Origin: Rhizobium terricola
GTDB lineage: Bacteria > Pseudomonadota > Alphaproteobacteria > Rhizobiales > Rhizobiaceae
NCBI RefSeq assembly: GCF_012927355.1
Contig: NZ_JABBGK010000001.1
Location: forward strand, 1 to 64,000
Reading direction: 5' to 3'
DNA length: 64,000 bases
The position numbers were made by a program, and so were the translations under genes. This document shows positions 1 through 9,511 of the stretch, in pieces (position 1 is the stretch's first letter; each line of letters opens with the position of its first letter). The notes below the pieces were generated by a model. The model did no database searches and was not told the origin of the DNA. It was given only the letters and a program-made list of their open reading frames with translations.

Positions 1-9
1 CGATGGAAC

Positions 10-76
10 GGCGGACGGAGACCCTTGCTCTCCCACGGGCTTGCTGTCCCAAAGGGAATTCGGTCTCCCATCCGCC
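10..76. repeat. Imperfect inverted repeat at left edge
   Basis: Arms GGCGGAcGGAGACC (10-23) and GGTCTCCcATCCGCC (62-76) are complementary apart from one indel. The intervening sequence contains a small TCCCaaaGGGA hairpin. No gene covers this stretch. It looks like an intergenic palindromic repeat, or a hairpin belonging to a gene beyond the left edge. No copy was noticed elsewhere in the window. Confidence 0.4.
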
Positions 77-148
77 ACCGCAACCGGCATTACATAGCCG
101 AATGCGCCATTTGGGAAGTTACAAGGGACAAGTGGCACTGCCGCGGCC

Positions 149-192
149 GTCCCCTCTCTCCGTAAGCGGGGAGAGGGTCAGGGTGAGGGGCA
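149..192. repeat. Half of a RIME-like palindromic repeat (family 2)
   Basis: The palindrome CCCTCTCTCCgtaaGCGGGGAGAGGG is followed by TCAGGGTGAGGGGC. The same arrangement, nearly base for base, forms the right half of the element at 27183-27288, so this is a truncated copy. It lies just downstream of the LysR gene stop on the minus strand. Confidence 0.6.
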
Positions 193-211
193 AACTCCAA
201 TCTTTCCTGAA

Positions 212-1120
212 CTACCGTCCCCGGCCGCTCCTCAGCGCCTCGGCGATGCCGACGAAGTCGCGGGCGGATTGCGGCAGGCTCGAGCCCTTGCGCCAGACCA
301 TGCCGACCTGAACGACGGGGAGGGCGCCGGAGACGTCGCGGCTTTCGATGCGGTCGCCTTCCAGCGACCACGGGCGGTAGACCAGATCCGGGAGAAGGGC
401 GACCCCGGCACCGGTTGCCACGAGACTGCGGACCGCTTCCACCGAGCGGGTTCGAAAGGCGACATGGGGGCGGGCGCCGAGTGCCGAGAGCAGCTTGCCG
501 GTGTTCTCCTCGATTTCGTCGACCGTCAGCATGATCAGCGGTTCGCGGGCAATGTCGGCGACCGAGATGATGTCTGCGGAGACCAGCGGGTGACCCATGG
601 GCAGCCACAGGCGATAGGGAGAGGTTTCAAGGATCTCTGCCTGCAGCGCCAGGCGGTCGCGCAGGTTGGAAATGACCATGACCGCGACATCGAGCTCGCC
701 GCCGATCAAGAGGTGTTCGAGATAGGAGCCATTATCCTCGATGGCCGAGACCTCGACGCCCGGGCAGGCGCGGCGGTAGCGGGCGAGCAGATCGGACAGG
801 ACGTAGCCGGCGACCAGCGAGGTGACGCCGATATTGAGGGTGCCGCCGGTGTTCTCCTGGGTTTCGGAGAAGGCGTTGCGGGCGTCGGAAACGGTCGCCA
901 GGATCTTCGTCGCATGGCGAAGAAACTGGTGGCCGTTGTGAGTGATCGACAGGCCGCGCGGGTGGCGGTCGAAAAGTTCGACGCCGAGATCGCCCTCTAG
1001 TTCCTTGATCGCTTCGGTCACCGAGGACTGCGAGATCGACAGGTTCTGTGCGGCGCGCGTGACCGATCCCTGTTCGGCGACGGCGACGAAATACTGCAAT
1101 TGGCGAAGCGTGAAAGCCAT
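212..1120 (-). CDS. LysR family transcriptional regulator
   Basis: A 302-residue protein of normal LysR length. Residues 1-60 form the winged helix-turn-helix (LRQLQYFVAVAEQGSVTRAAQ, then SQSSVTEAIKELEGDLGVELF), and about 90-295 form the periplasmic-binding-like effector domain. It is divergent from the DMT-family exporter at 1330, the usual layout for a LysR protein controlling an adjacent transporter and itself. A perfect inverted repeat at 1224-1243 in the shared intergenic region is the likely binding site. The effector is unknown; the N-terminal LRQLQYFV start matches the CbbR/CynR-type subgroup only loosely. The ATG at 1120 is the first residue expected for the family. Confidence 0.9.
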   Translation of the reverse strand: MAFTLRQLQYFVAVAEQGSVTRAAQNLSISQSSVTEAIKELEGDLGVELFDRHPRGLSITHNGHQFLRHATKILATVSDARNAFSETQENTGGTLNIGVTSLVAGYVLSDLLARYRRACPGVEVSAIEDNGSYLEHLLIGGELDVAVMVISNLRDRLALQAEILETSPYRLWLPMGHPLVSADIISVADIAREPLIMLTVDEIEENTGKLLSALGARPHVAFRTRSVEAVRSLVATGAGVALLPDLVYRPWSLEGDRIESRDVSGALPVVQVGMVWRKGSSLPQSARDFVGIAEALRSGRGR

Positions 1121-1223
1121 GGCCGGTTAGAGCATGGCCGGGGGCGGAAGGGCAAGCGGCGCCCGCACTGCCGGACAGGTCGGTGCGGAGGTTTCAATCC
1201 TCCCGCCCGCCGCACGGCAGATG

Positions 1224-1243
1224 TGCAAAGTTCCGACTTTGCA
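1224..1243. promoter_or_regulatory. Candidate LysR operator
   Basis: Perfect 8-bp arms TGCAAAGT / ACTTTGCA are separated by TCCG. The site sits about 105 nt from the LysR start and 87 nt before the DMT transporter start, in their shared control region. Position and symmetry fit a LysR recognition site; this is inferred, not known. Confidence 0.5.
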
Positions 1244-1329
1244 AATGACAAGAGACGTATACGATCGATTCGTGTCTTTGTGCCCGGAGCAGGGCGCTTC
1301 TCCGCTCTCTTCCACGGTCTGCCGGTTTC

Positions 1330-2223
1330 ATGAAATCCACGCCGCTCGGCTATGCCTTCGCCATCCTCGCCTTCATCATCTTCTCGGTGCAGGACGCGGT
1401 TTCGAAACATCTCGGCATGGCCTATCCGCCGGTGCTGGTGGCGATGTTCCGTTACTGGGCCTTCGCGGCCTTCGCGATCCTCCTGGCCATGCGGGCGCGC
1501 GGCGGGCTGAAGGCGGCGGCTGCAACGCAGCGTCCGCTGTTGCAGATCGCGCGCGGCATGCTGCTCGCCACCCAGATCCCGATCGCCATTTCGGCCTTCG
1601 CCCTGGTCGGTCTTGCCCAGTCCCAGGCGATCTTCGCCTCCGGTCCGCTGATCGTCGCACTGCTCTCGGTGCCTATCCTCGGCGAGAAGGTCGGTTGGCG
1701 CCGGTGGACGGCGATCGGCGTCGGCCTCTGCGGCGTGCTGCTGATCCTGTCTCCCAGCGGCGGTGATTTCAGCCCCTATGTCATCCTGCCCATCGCGACG
1801 GCGGTGATCGGTGCGATCTACGGATTGCTGACCCGGCTGGTGAGCCGGGCCGACGGCCCCATGACCAGCTTCTTCTATATCGGGATCGTCGGTGCCATCG
1901 CGCTTTCGATCGCCGGACCGTTCTTCTGGACGCCGCTTGCGCCCTCCGACTGGAAGTGGATGATCCTCCTCTGTTGCACGGGGATCGCCGGCCATTTCCT
2001 GCTGATCAAGGCCTATGACAATCTCCACGCCGTCGCGGTCCAGCCGATCACCTACCTGCAGCTCGTTCTCGCTTCCGGCATCGCCGTCGTCGTCTTCGGG
2101 GAGACGCTGAAGGCCAACATGGTGATCGGCGCGGTCATCGTCGTGGGTGCGGGGCTTTTTACAGTATGGCGCGAGAATGTGCTGGCACGGCGAAACTCAG
2201 CAACTGCTCCCACCGACAAGTGA
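1330..2223 (+). CDS. DMT superfamily (EamA) transporter
   Basis: A 297-residue integral membrane protein with about ten hydrophobic helices arranged as two EamA repeats (roughly residues 8-140 and 150-285), the usual size for the drug/metabolite transporter family. Each repeat ends with the typical GEKVGWRRWTAIGVGLCGVLL-like or GETLKANMVIGAVIVVGAG-like segment. EamA proteins export amino acids, nucleosides or small drugs; the substrate cannot be read from the sequence. It is divergently paired with the LysR gene, suggesting effector-induced efflux. The Shine-Dalgarno sequence is weak, but the ATG at 1330 gives the expected cytoplasmic N-terminus followed directly by helix 1. Confidence 0.88.
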   Translation: MKSTPLGYAFAILAFIIFSVQDAVSKHLGMAYPPVLVAMFRYWAFAAFAILLAMRARGGLKAAAATQRPLLQIARGMLLATQIPIAISAFALVGLAQSQAIFASGPLIVALLSVPILGEKVGWRRWTAIGVGLCGVLLILSPSGGDFSPYVILPIATAVIGAIYGLLTRLVSRADGPMTSFFYIGIVGAIALSIAGPFFWTPLAPSDWKWMILLCCTGIAGHFLLIKAYDNLHAVAVQPITYLQLVLASGIAVVVFGETLKANMVIGAVIVVGAGLFTVWRENVLARRNSATAPTDK

Positions 2224-2411
2224 AACCGGCGCATCGCCGAAATCCCTTACGGCCAATTTAGGTCATAGTTTAGTTTTCACTCACGGCTTCGTTGACCCGG
2301 TGCGAGGCGCTGTCCAGAAAGAGTTGTAAGATTCTGTTTATATATTCGAAGTTGTTGATTTAGGCGGATATTCTCTTTCCCCGCGGATTGACTCTTCGGG
2401 GAGGTTTGCCT

Positions 2412-5400
2412 GTGAAGTCCGCCCGTCATGCCCGCCTGCGCCGGCTATCTTCGACCAGTGTTCTGGCCCTGTGTGTGGCCGCCGGGATCTCGGGAGTGGC
2501 ACGTGCCGACACTGTGAATTGGACTGGGGCGGTCAGCTCTGACTGGTTCAATGACGGCAACTGGGAGTGGTATAACCATACTCCCACTGCCGCTGACGAG
2601 GGACGGATCGACAAGACCGGGGTCGTTCTCGACAACGCCGCCGGAAATGTGGGCAATCTTCTGATCGGCCTGGGTTCGACCGGGGACCTTACCGTCAACG
2701 ACGATCTCAATTCGACCACCGCGACGTTCGGTTGGAGCACGGGCTCGAGCGGGACGCTGACCATCAACGGCGCGGGAAATGCATGGATCAATTCCGGTGA
2801 CATCTACGTCGGTAATGCCGGTGAGGGTTTGATCAGCATTCTCGGCGGCGCTTCCGTCAACACGGGTGCGCTTTACATCGGCAGCGGACCCACCTCGACC
2901 GGTACGGTCAGGCTGGAGAACAATTCCCAGCTCATCTCTTCCGGCTATCTCTATGTCGGTTTCGGCGGCGATGGCGTATCCGGGGCGACCGGTTATCTGA
3001 ACGTTCTTTCCGGCTCGGATGTCACCAGCGCCAACAGCGTGATTTCCAACGGTACCAACACCCACGGCAACGCTGTTGTCGACGGGGTCGGTTCGACCTG
3101 GACCACGACCAATCATCTTCTCGTCGGTGGCGGCAGCCTCGGCACTCTCGAGATCACCAATGGTGGTTATGTCGAGGCCGGCAGTGCAGCGGTGGCCAAC
3201 TCTGCGGCTGCTTCGGGCAGCTTTGTCACGGTGAGCGGAAGTGCCAGCGGAACCGCGAGCCGATGGAATGTCCTTGGCGATCTCCTTCTTGGCACGATCG
3301 GGGAGGGCACGCTGGAGATCCTCGACGGCGGCGATGTCGATGTTGGGGCCGCCTATCTCGGCAGCTCCGGCACGGGACACGGGTCGATCATTGTCGACGA
3401 CGCGACGCTCGACATCGTCGATCGCATTGGTGTCGGTTACGATGGTGAGGGTGAGTTGACCATCCGCAACGGCGGCACGGTCGATTCGGACGGAGCCATC
3501 CTCGGCTGGAATGCGTCGGCGAGCGGAACGGCCACGGTCACCGGTTCCGGCAGCCGCTGGGACAACACCGACACGCTCTATGTCGGCAATCTCGGCGACG
3601 GATTCCTCACCATCGCAGACGGCGGCGTCGTGACGAGCACACTCGGCTATGTGGGTACCGAGAACGGTTCCGACAGCGAGGCGACAGTGACCGGTGCGGG
3701 ATCGTCGTGGGAAATGAGCGACGCGTTCATAGCCGGTCACAATACCGGTTCCGAAGGCACGGTCACGATTTCCGCCGGCGGTTCGATCAGCGCGCTGCAG
3801 GGGATCCTGGGGGACCTCAGCGGCTCGATCGGCACCATGACTGTGACCGGGACAGGGTCCACGTGGTCGGCGATCGTCGATCCGATGGTCCTCTACTCCG
3901 GCGACCTTAATGTCGGACGCTTCGGTACCGGCTATCTATCGGTTCTGGCCGGGGGATCCGTGGTCGGCAATCGCCTGAACATCGGTAATGAGGTCGGATC
4001 CGACGGAACAGTGCTCGTATCCGGTGCCGGCTCCAGCCTGACGATCGCCGATCGGCTCTCAATCGGCAACGAGGGTGACGGCAGCCTGACGGTGGCCAAT
4101 GGTGCAACGATCTCGGCGGGCAGCATCGTCATCGCAGACGAAGCCACATCAAGTGGTGTCCTGAACATCGGCGCGGTCGCAGCAAGCAGCGCGGCGACGG
4201 CCGGCGCGATCGACACATCAACAGTGATCTTCGGTGACGGCACCGGCGAGATCGTCTTCAATCATACAGCCAGCGACTATGTCTTCGGCGCCGATGTCGA
4301 AGGAGACGGGACGCTCTCCTTCCTGTCCGGCACGACCAACCTGACCGGCGACTACACGGATTTCACCGGAGCGCTGTCGATCGCTGGCGGTTATGTCTCG
4401 GTCAACACGTCGACCCTTTCCGTCGTCGCCGACGTCCTGAGCGGTGCGACGTTGGGCGGCAACGGCACGCTCGGCAATGTCGCCGTCGCGAGCGGCGGTA
4501 CGGTCGCGCCGGGCAATTCCATCGGCACGATTAATGTGGCGAATATCACCTTCGCCGCCGGGTCGGTCTATTCGGTGGAAGTCAACGATGCGGGCGCGAG
4601 CGACCTGATCAATGCATCCGGCACCGCCACGATCGACAGCGGCGCAAGCGTCAGCGTCGGACCGGTCAACGGCATCGACGACGGGACGTCCTACACGTCC
4701 GGTACCGTCTACACCATCTTGACCGCGGCAGGCGGGGTCACCGGTACGTTCGGAACCCTGACCGATAGTTTCGCCTTCCTCGATGCGACCTTGAGCTACG
4801 GTGCAAATGACGTCTATCTGACGCTTCTGCGCAACGGCGTGAGCTTTACGAGCTTTGCCGAAACGGACAACCAGTTTGCCGTCGCTGGTGCACTGGAGAC
4901 ACTTTCGACGTCGGATGCGCTCTACAATGCCGTCTCCGGACTGGGAGCTGCCGCTGTACCTGGCGCTTTCGACGATCTTGCCGGCGATGTTCATGCCTCG
5001 GCCAAAGCGATGCTGGTCGACGACAGCCATTTCGTCCGCGATGCCTTCAATGCACGACTGCTTGACGGCGATCACCAGGGCTACGGCTTCTGGACCTCCG
5101 CTTATGGTGCGTGGGCACGTTCGGAGAGCGATGGAAATGCCGGTTCGCTGGCCTATGCGACGGGCGGCTTTGCCGGCGGTGTCGACGGGATCTTCGCCGA
5201 CGACTGGCGCATCGGCCTTGCCGCAAGCTACAGCCGCACCGCCTTCGACGTCGATTCGCGCTCCTCCTCCGGGACATCGGACAACAACACGCTGGGCGCC
5301 TACGGTGGCCGTGCCTTCGGTCCGGTCGATCTTCGTTTCGGCGCAGCCTATACTTGGCATCGGTTGAATACCGAGCGGACCGTCGATTTCGGCAGCCTGG

Positions 5401-5900
5401 CCGACGTCAACGAGGCGGGCTATGACGCCGCGACCGCACAGTTGTTTGGAGAGGCAAGCTACGACGTCGAAACCGGCTTCGGGCGGATCTCGCCGTTTGC
5501 CGGACTGGCCTATGTCCATCTGCAGAGCGACGGTTATTCCGAGAGCGGCGGCGTATCCGCGCTTTCGGGCGGGGCGAGTAGCTATGCGACGACTTACGGC
5601 ACGCTCGGCCTGCGCGGCGAAAGGGCCGTGGAGATCGGTGGGGCCGCGGCCATGTTCCAGGGCATGCTCGGCTGGCGTCATGATTTCGGCGACGGGACGG
5701 CGAGCGTTCGTCATGCCTTTGCCGGAAGCGACAGTTTCACGGTCGAGGGCGTTCCGATCGCTTCCGACGTCGCGGTGATGGAGGCGGGTCTTTCCTTCGC
5801 CATTCGGGAAAACGCGACTGTCGGGCTTTCCTATGCCGGCCAGGCCGGTGCCGGCGACTGGCAGCAGCAGCTCAGGGGACGGCTGGATATCCGCTTCTGA
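2412..5900 (+). CDS. Autotransporter (type Va) with T5SS/PEP-CTERM-type repeats
   Basis: A 1162-residue exported protein. GTG at 2412 is preferred because GGGGAGG lies directly upstream; an in-frame TTG at 2388 has no such site. Residues 1-32 form a signal peptide (RRLSSTSVLALCVAAGI, cleavage after ARA). Residues about 35-640 are a passenger of many repeats of the pattern G-x-G-x-L-x-I-x-x-G-G-x-V, each followed by G-A/S-x-G-x-x-T-V-x-G-x-G-S-x-W. This fits the repeats shared by T5SS and PEP-CTERM proteins and implies a beta-helix. Residues about 890-1162 are the 12-strand autotransporter beta-barrel, beginning GFWTSAYGAW and ending in the outer-membrane terminal Phe (LDIRF). The role is probably adhesion or surface structure. 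An AT-rich stretch at 2325-2375 may hold the promoter. Confidence 0.9.
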   Translation: MKSARHARLRRLSSTSVLALCVAAGISGVARADTVNWTGAVSSDWFNDGNWEWYNHTPTAADEGRIDKTGVVLDNAAGNVGNLLIGLGSTGDLTVNDDLNSTTATFGWSTGSSGTLTINGAGNAWINSGDIYVGNAGEGLISILGGASVNTGALYIGSGPTSTGTVRLENNSQLISSGYLYVGFGGDGVSGATGYLNVLSGSDVTSANSVISNGTNTHGNAVVDGVGSTWTTTNHLLVGGGSLGTLEITNGGYVEAGSAAVANSAAASGSFVTVSGSASGTASRWNVLGDLLLGTIGEGTLEILDGGDVDVGAAYLGSSGTGHGSIIVDDATLDIVDRIGVGYDGEGELTIRNGGTVDSDGAILGWNASASGTATVTGSGSRWDNTDTLYVGNLGDGFLTIADGGVVTSTLGYVGTENGSDSEATVTGAGSSWEMSDAFIAGHNTGSEGTVTISAGGSISALQGILGDLSGSIGTMTVTGTGSTWSAIVDPMVLYSGDLNVGRFGTGYLSVLAGGSVVGNRLNIGNEVGSDGTVLVSGAGSSLTIADRLSIGNEGDGSLTVANGATISAGSIVIADEATSSGVLNIGAVAASSAATAGAIDTSTVIFGDGTGEIVFNHTASDYVFGADVEGDGTLSFLSGTTNLTGDYTDFTGALSIAGGYVSVNTSTLSVVADVLSGATLGGNGTLGNVAVASGGTVAPGNSIGTINVANITFAAGSVYSVEVNDAGASDLINASGTATIDSGASVSVGPVNGIDDGTSYTSGTVYTILTAAGGVTGTFGTLTDSFAFLDATLSYGANDVYLTLLRNGVSFTSFAETDNQFAVAGALETLSTSDALYNAVSGLGAAAVPGAFDDLAGDVHASAKAMLVDDSHFVRDAFNARLLDGDHQGYGFWTSAYGAWARSESDGNAGSLAYATGGFAGGVDGIFADDWRIGLAASYSRTAFDVDSRSSSGTSDNNTLGAYGGRAFGPVDLRFGAAYTWHRLNTERTVDFGSLADVNEAGYDAATAQLFGEASYDVETGFGRISPFAGLAYVHLQSDGYSESGGVSALSGGASSYATTYGTLGLRGERAVEIGGAAAMFQGMLGWRHDFGDGTASVRHAFAGSDSFTVEGVPIASDVAVMEAGLSFAIRENATVGLSYAGQAGAGDWQQQLRGRLDIRF

Positions 5901-5901
5901 A

Positions 5902-5940
5902 CCTGCGGCCCCGCCCGGCGATGTCGCCGGCGGGGGCAGG
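5902..5940. terminator. Strong GC hairpin between convergent genes
   Basis: A long stem pairs CCTGC (5902-5906) with GCAGG (5936-5940) and an inner CCCCGCCCGGCGA with TCGCCGGCGGGG around a TG loop. It lies immediately after the autotransporter stop and just before the arsA stop on the other strand. No clear U-run follows on either strand, so it may be a processing barrier rather than a classic intrinsic terminator. Confidence 0.5.
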
Positions 5941-5945
5941 TTTGC

Positions 5946-7712
5946 CTAACTGCGGGTGGCGATGGCGCGCAGTTCGTCGAGGCCGACCGGGGCAATGGCA
6001 CGAAAATCCAGCCCGTAGACCCGGCTGGCGAAATCATGTTTCACACGTTCGATCTGGATCGCCTCGCCCCTGATGCGGGCGGCGAGAAGCGGATCGGTGG
6101 TGCCGGTGATCGCCATCGACTTGTTGATCACCCAGCCATAGGGCTCGATACCGGCCCGGCGAAGATCGTCCTGAAGGGCGCCGGCTTCGGAGACCGGTGT
6201 CGTCTCCGGCAGGGTCACGAGCACGACGCGCGTATAGGCCGGATCCTGCAGGCGAATAAGTGGCGTGACCATCCGGCCCGGTGCGCTTTCATCGAGGTGG
6301 CGGGTCATCTGGCGGTGGTAGGCGCCGGTCGCATCGAGCAACAGCAGCGTGTGGCCGGTCGGGGCCGTGTCGATGACGACGAAGCTGCTTCGCGCCTCGC
6401 CGACCACGCGAGAAAAGGCGTGGAAGACGGCGACCTCCTCGGTGCAGGGCGAGGCGAGGTCCTCGCGCAGCAAAGCCTTGCCGTCCTCATCGAGATCGCG
6501 GCCCTTGGTCGTCATGATCTTTTCGATATAGCGGGCAGTCTCGGCTTCGGGATCGATGCGGTCGACGGTCAGGCCCGGCATGGCCTCCGACCCGACAACG
6601 AAGGACAGGTGGGCCGCCGGATCGGTGGTGGTCAGGTGGACCGAGTGGCCGCGGGAGGCGAGCCCGACCGCAACGGCGGCTGCGATGGTCGTCTTGCCGA
6701 CGCCGCCCTTGCCCATCACCATGACGAGGCCCTTGCCGCCGGCCTCGACATCATCGACGAGCGCCGAAAGATGCGGCAGGTCCGGGATGGCAGGATCGGC
6801 GTCCACGACCGTTTCCGCCGCGGTCGTGGACGGTGCAAGAAGGGCGCGCAATGGCTCGAGGCCGACCATGTCGAAGGGCTGCAGCGCCACCTCGTCGCGC
6901 GGGAGGCTGGCAAGCTCGGCGGGGAGTGCGGCGAGCGCCAGCGTCTGTTCGGCGGCAAAGGCGGCCGCGACCCGATCCGAGGTGTCGGACGGCGTGAAGC
7001 GGCCGTTGACCACCAGCATCTGGTTGGAGAGGCGGAGTTCTTTCAGTTCGCCGGCGGTGCGGGCGGCTTCGCGGATCGCGCCACGTTCGGCGCGGGTCAC
7101 CAGCACGATGGTTGTGCGGGCCGGGTCGCCCAGGCATTCCAACGCCTCGCGGAAACGCTCTTCCTGCATCTTCAGTCCGGAATGCGGTCCGAGGCAGGAG
7201 GCGCCGCGTTCGTTGGCCTCCAGGAAGCCGGTCCAGGCCTCTGGCAGGCTGAGCAGGCGCAAGGTGTGGCCGGTCGGTGCGGTGTCGAAGATGATATGGT
7301 CGAATTGCGGATTTTCGTCCGCAAGCAGTCCGACGAACTCGTCGAAGGCGGCGATCTCCGTCGTGCAGGCGCCGGACAACTGTTCGCGGACCGTCGCCTT
7401 CTCCTTGTCGGTGGCTGACGGGTCCATCTGGTCGAGCACGCGCCGACGATAGTCTTCCGCCGCGGTCTCCGGATCGATGTTCATGGCAAAGAGGCCCGAG
7501 ACGCCCGGGATCGGCTTCGGATCACTGCCGAGCGGCACGCCGAGCATTTCGTCGAGATTGGAGGCCGGGTCGGTACTGACCAGAAGAACCGACAGTCCCT
7601 TGTCGGCGAGCGCGATCGCGGTAGCGCAACTGATCGAGGTCTTGCCGACACCGCCCTTGCCGGTGAAAAACAGGTGGCGGTTCGGGTTCGCCAGAAGTTT
7701 CAGTGCGGTCAC
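5946..7712 (-). CDS. arsA: Arsenite-stimulated ATPase ArsA, tandem-domain
   Basis: A 588-residue cytosolic ATPase with two homologous halves, like E. coli ArsA (583 residues). The A1 half has FFTGKGGVGKTS (residues 15-26) and DTAPTGHTL (143-151); the A2 half has MGKGGVGKTT (333-342) and a second DTAPTGHTL near 448. Cysteines at 116 (GACTTE), 173 (GASCLG) and 423 (SPCTEE) correspond to the three metalloid-binding Cys of E. coli ArsA, so As(III)/Sb(III) binding looks intact. GTG at 7712 is chosen because GAGGAG precedes it. No arsB, arsC, arsD or metalloid-type arsR is nearby. The gene follows sitD by 81 nt on the same strand. It could act with an ArsB or Acr3 pump encoded elsewhere. Confidence 0.92.
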   Translation of the reverse strand: MTALKLLANPNRHLFFTGKGGVGKTSISCATAIALADKGLSVLLVSTDPASNLDEMLGVPLGSDPKPIPGVSGLFAMNIDPETAAEDYRRRVLDQMDPSATDKEKATVREQLSGACTTEIAAFDEFVGLLADENPQFDHIIFDTAPTGHTLRLLSLPEAWTGFLEANERGASCLGPHSGLKMQEERFREALECLGDPARTTIVLVTRAERGAIREAARTAGELKELRLSNQMLVVNGRFTPSDTSDRVAAAFAAEQTLALAALPAELASLPRDEVALQPFDMVGLEPLRALLAPSTTAAETVVDADPAIPDLPHLSALVDDVEAGGKGLVMVMGKGGVGKTTIAAAVAVGLASRGHSVHLTTTDPAAHLSFVVGSEAMPGLTVDRIDPEAETARYIEKIMTTKGRDLDEDGKALLREDLASPCTEEVAVFHAFSRVVGEARSSFVVIDTAPTGHTLLLLDATGAYHRQMTRHLDESAPGRMVTPLIRLQDPAYTRVVLVTLPETTPVSEAGALQDDLRRAGIEPYGWVINKSMAITGTTDPLLAARIRGEAIQIERVKHDFASRVYGLDFRAIAPVGLDELRAIATRS

Positions 7713-7793
7713 GTCCTGCTCCTCATCGCCAATTCCTGAACGCGACCCTACAGGAAGCGCCACGATTGTGAATTGACTTAAGGCAAGTCCATT

Positions 7794-8654
7794 TCAGCTG
7801 CCGGTGGCGGGTGCGGACGTGTCACTGGTCCGGCGGGATTTCACAACGGTGCGCAGGAAGGCAAGGACGAACATGCCGGTCATCAAAAGCACGATGGTCG
7901 GGGCCGGAGCGCTGTCGATCAGGAAGCTCAGATAGATGCCGGCGACCGTCGCGGTCACTGCGACGCCGACGGCGGTCAGGAGCATGGTCTGGAACCGCCG
8001 GGTGATCAGGAAGGCGATCGAGCCTGGCGCCACCAGCATCGCGACCGAGAGAATGATGCCGACCGCCTTGAGCGCACCGACCACCGTCAGCGACAACACG
8101 GCGAGCTGGCCGTAGTGCAGCAGGCGGACCGGAAGGCCGATGGCGCGGGCGTGCTGAGGATCGAAGGCATGGGCAAGCAGATCCTTGCGCAGGACGATGA
8201 GAAAGGCGGTGGCCGCAAGCGCGATCAGCCCGGTCTCGAGCAGGTCGAGCGGCAGGATGCCGAGCATGTCGCCGAACAGGATATGGTCGAGATGAACGTC
8301 CGCCTGGACCTTCACATAGAGCACGAGGCCGAGACCGAACATGCCGGAAAAGACGATGCCGAGCACCGTGTCTTCCTTGATGCGGCTGTTTTCCTTCACG
8401 TAGCCGGTCGCCAGAGCACAGATCATGCCGGCGACGAAGGCGCCGACGGCGAGCGGCAGGCCGAGCATGTAGGCGACGACGACGCCCGGCAGCACGGCAT
8501 GGGAGACCGCGTCGCCCATCAGCGACCAGCCTTTCAGCACGAGGAAGCAGGATAGCAGCGCCATCGGCACGGCGATCATCAGCGTGACCGCGAAAGCGGA
8601 CTGCATGAAAGGCAGCTGGAAGGGGAGTAACAGGAGTTCGATCGTCTCGCTCAC
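7794..8654 (-). CDS. sitD: Manganese/iron ABC transporter permease SitD
   Basis: A 286-residue ABC-3 (MntB/ZnuB-like) inner-membrane permease with about eight or nine helices. The conserved permease segments are LMGDAVSHAVLPGVVVAYMLG and GLPVRLLHYGQLAVLSLTVVGALKAVG-like stretches. GTG at 8654 overlaps the TGA of sitC by 4 nt (GTGA), the translational coupling seen in sit operons, although the reading frame is open much further upstream. It pairs with SitC to form the heteromeric membrane channel. The C-terminus is polar and cytosolic. Confidence 0.9.
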   Translation of the reverse strand: MSETIELLLLPFQLPFMQSAFAVTLMIAVPMALLSCFLVLKGWSLMGDAVSHAVLPGVVVAYMLGLPLAVGAFVAGMICALATGYVKENSRIKEDTVLGIVFSGMFGLGLVLYVKVQADVHLDHILFGDMLGILPLDLLETGLIALAATAFLIVLRKDLLAHAFDPQHARAIGLPVRLLHYGQLAVLSLTVVGALKAVGIILSVAMLVAPGSIAFLITRRFQTMLLTAVGVAVTATVAGIYLSFLIDSAPAPTIVLLMTGMFVLAFLRTVVKSRRTSDTSAPATGS

Positions 8655-9511
8655 GGGGCTGCCTCCAGGGCTGCGGCCGCGCGGCGACGAGCCGCCAGTA
8701 TCCCGTGCTTCGGTGCGAAGACGAAAGCGGCGAGGAAGAGGGCGGTCTGCAGCACGACGATCACGCCGCCGGTCGCGCCGTCGAGGAAATAGCTCAGATA
8801 GGCGCCGACGAAGCTCGTTGCCGCACCGATCAGGAAGGCCATGACGATCAGGCGCTGGAAGCGGTCGGTGAGCAGATACGCGGTGGCGCCGGGCGTTACC
8901 ACCATGGCGACGACGAGAAAGGCGCCGACGGTCTGGAGGGCGGCCACGGTCGAGCCGGCGAGCAGGGTGAAGAAGATCACCTTCAGGAGATCGGGTCTGA
9001 GACCGATCGAGCGGGCATGGTTCTCGTCGAAGAAGGCGACCATGAAATCCTTCCACTTGGCCGTCAGCACGACGAGGCTGACGCCGCCGATGATGACCAG
9101 CTGCAGGGTGTCTGCGGGCGTGATCGCGAGGATGTTGCCGAGCACGATGGTCTGGATGTTGACCGAGACCGGAGACAGCGAAACCATGAAAAGGCCGAGA
9201 CCGAAGAAGGACGTGAAGATGAGCCCGATGATGGCGTCTTCCTTGAGCCGGGTGCGCTGATTGAGGAAGAGCATGGCCCCGGCGGCCAGTCCACCGGAGA
9301 TGAAGGCGCCGAACGCGAAGGGCAGGCCGATCATGTAGGCGCCGGCGACGCCGGGGACGATCGCATGCGAGAGCGCGTCGCCGATCAGCGACCAGCCCTT
9401 CAGCATCAGGTAGGATGACAGGAAGCCGCAAACGCCGCCGACAAGGGCGCTCACCAGGATGGCGTTGCGCATGTAGTCGTAGGTAAAGGGCTCAAGCAGG
9501 AGACTGATCAT
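8651..9511 (-). CDS. sitC: Manganese/iron ABC transporter permease SitC
   Basis: A 286-residue ABC-3 family permease paralogous to SitD, with the matching motif [21 protein letters not shown]. It has multiple hydrophobic helices and a [21 protein letters not shown] segment expected to contact the ATPase. The ATG at 9511 begins MISLLLEPF, the usual N-terminus, and lies inside the 3' end of sitB (20-nt overlap), so translation is probably coupled. With SitD it forms the transmembrane path for Mn(II). Confidence 0.9.
   Translation of the reverse strand: MISLLLEPFTYDYMRNAILVSALVGGVCGFLSSYLMLKGWSLIGDALSHAIVPGVAGAYMIGLPFAFGAFISGGLAAGAMLFLNQRTRLKEDAIIGLIFTSFFGLGLFMVSLSPVSVNIQTIVLGNILAITPADTLQLVIIGGVSLVVLTAKWKDFMVAFFDENHARSIGLRPDLLKVIFFTLLAGSTVAALQTVGAFLVVAMVVTPGATAYLLTDRFQRLIVMAFLIGAATSFVGAYLSYFLDGATGGVIVVLQTALFLAAFVFAPKHGILAARRRAAAALEAAP

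Noticed and set aside
4218..5714. A 498-codon frame antisense to the autotransporter
   Set aside because: It mirrors the repetitive passenger and barrel. No family features were recognised, and the autotransporter frame is certain.
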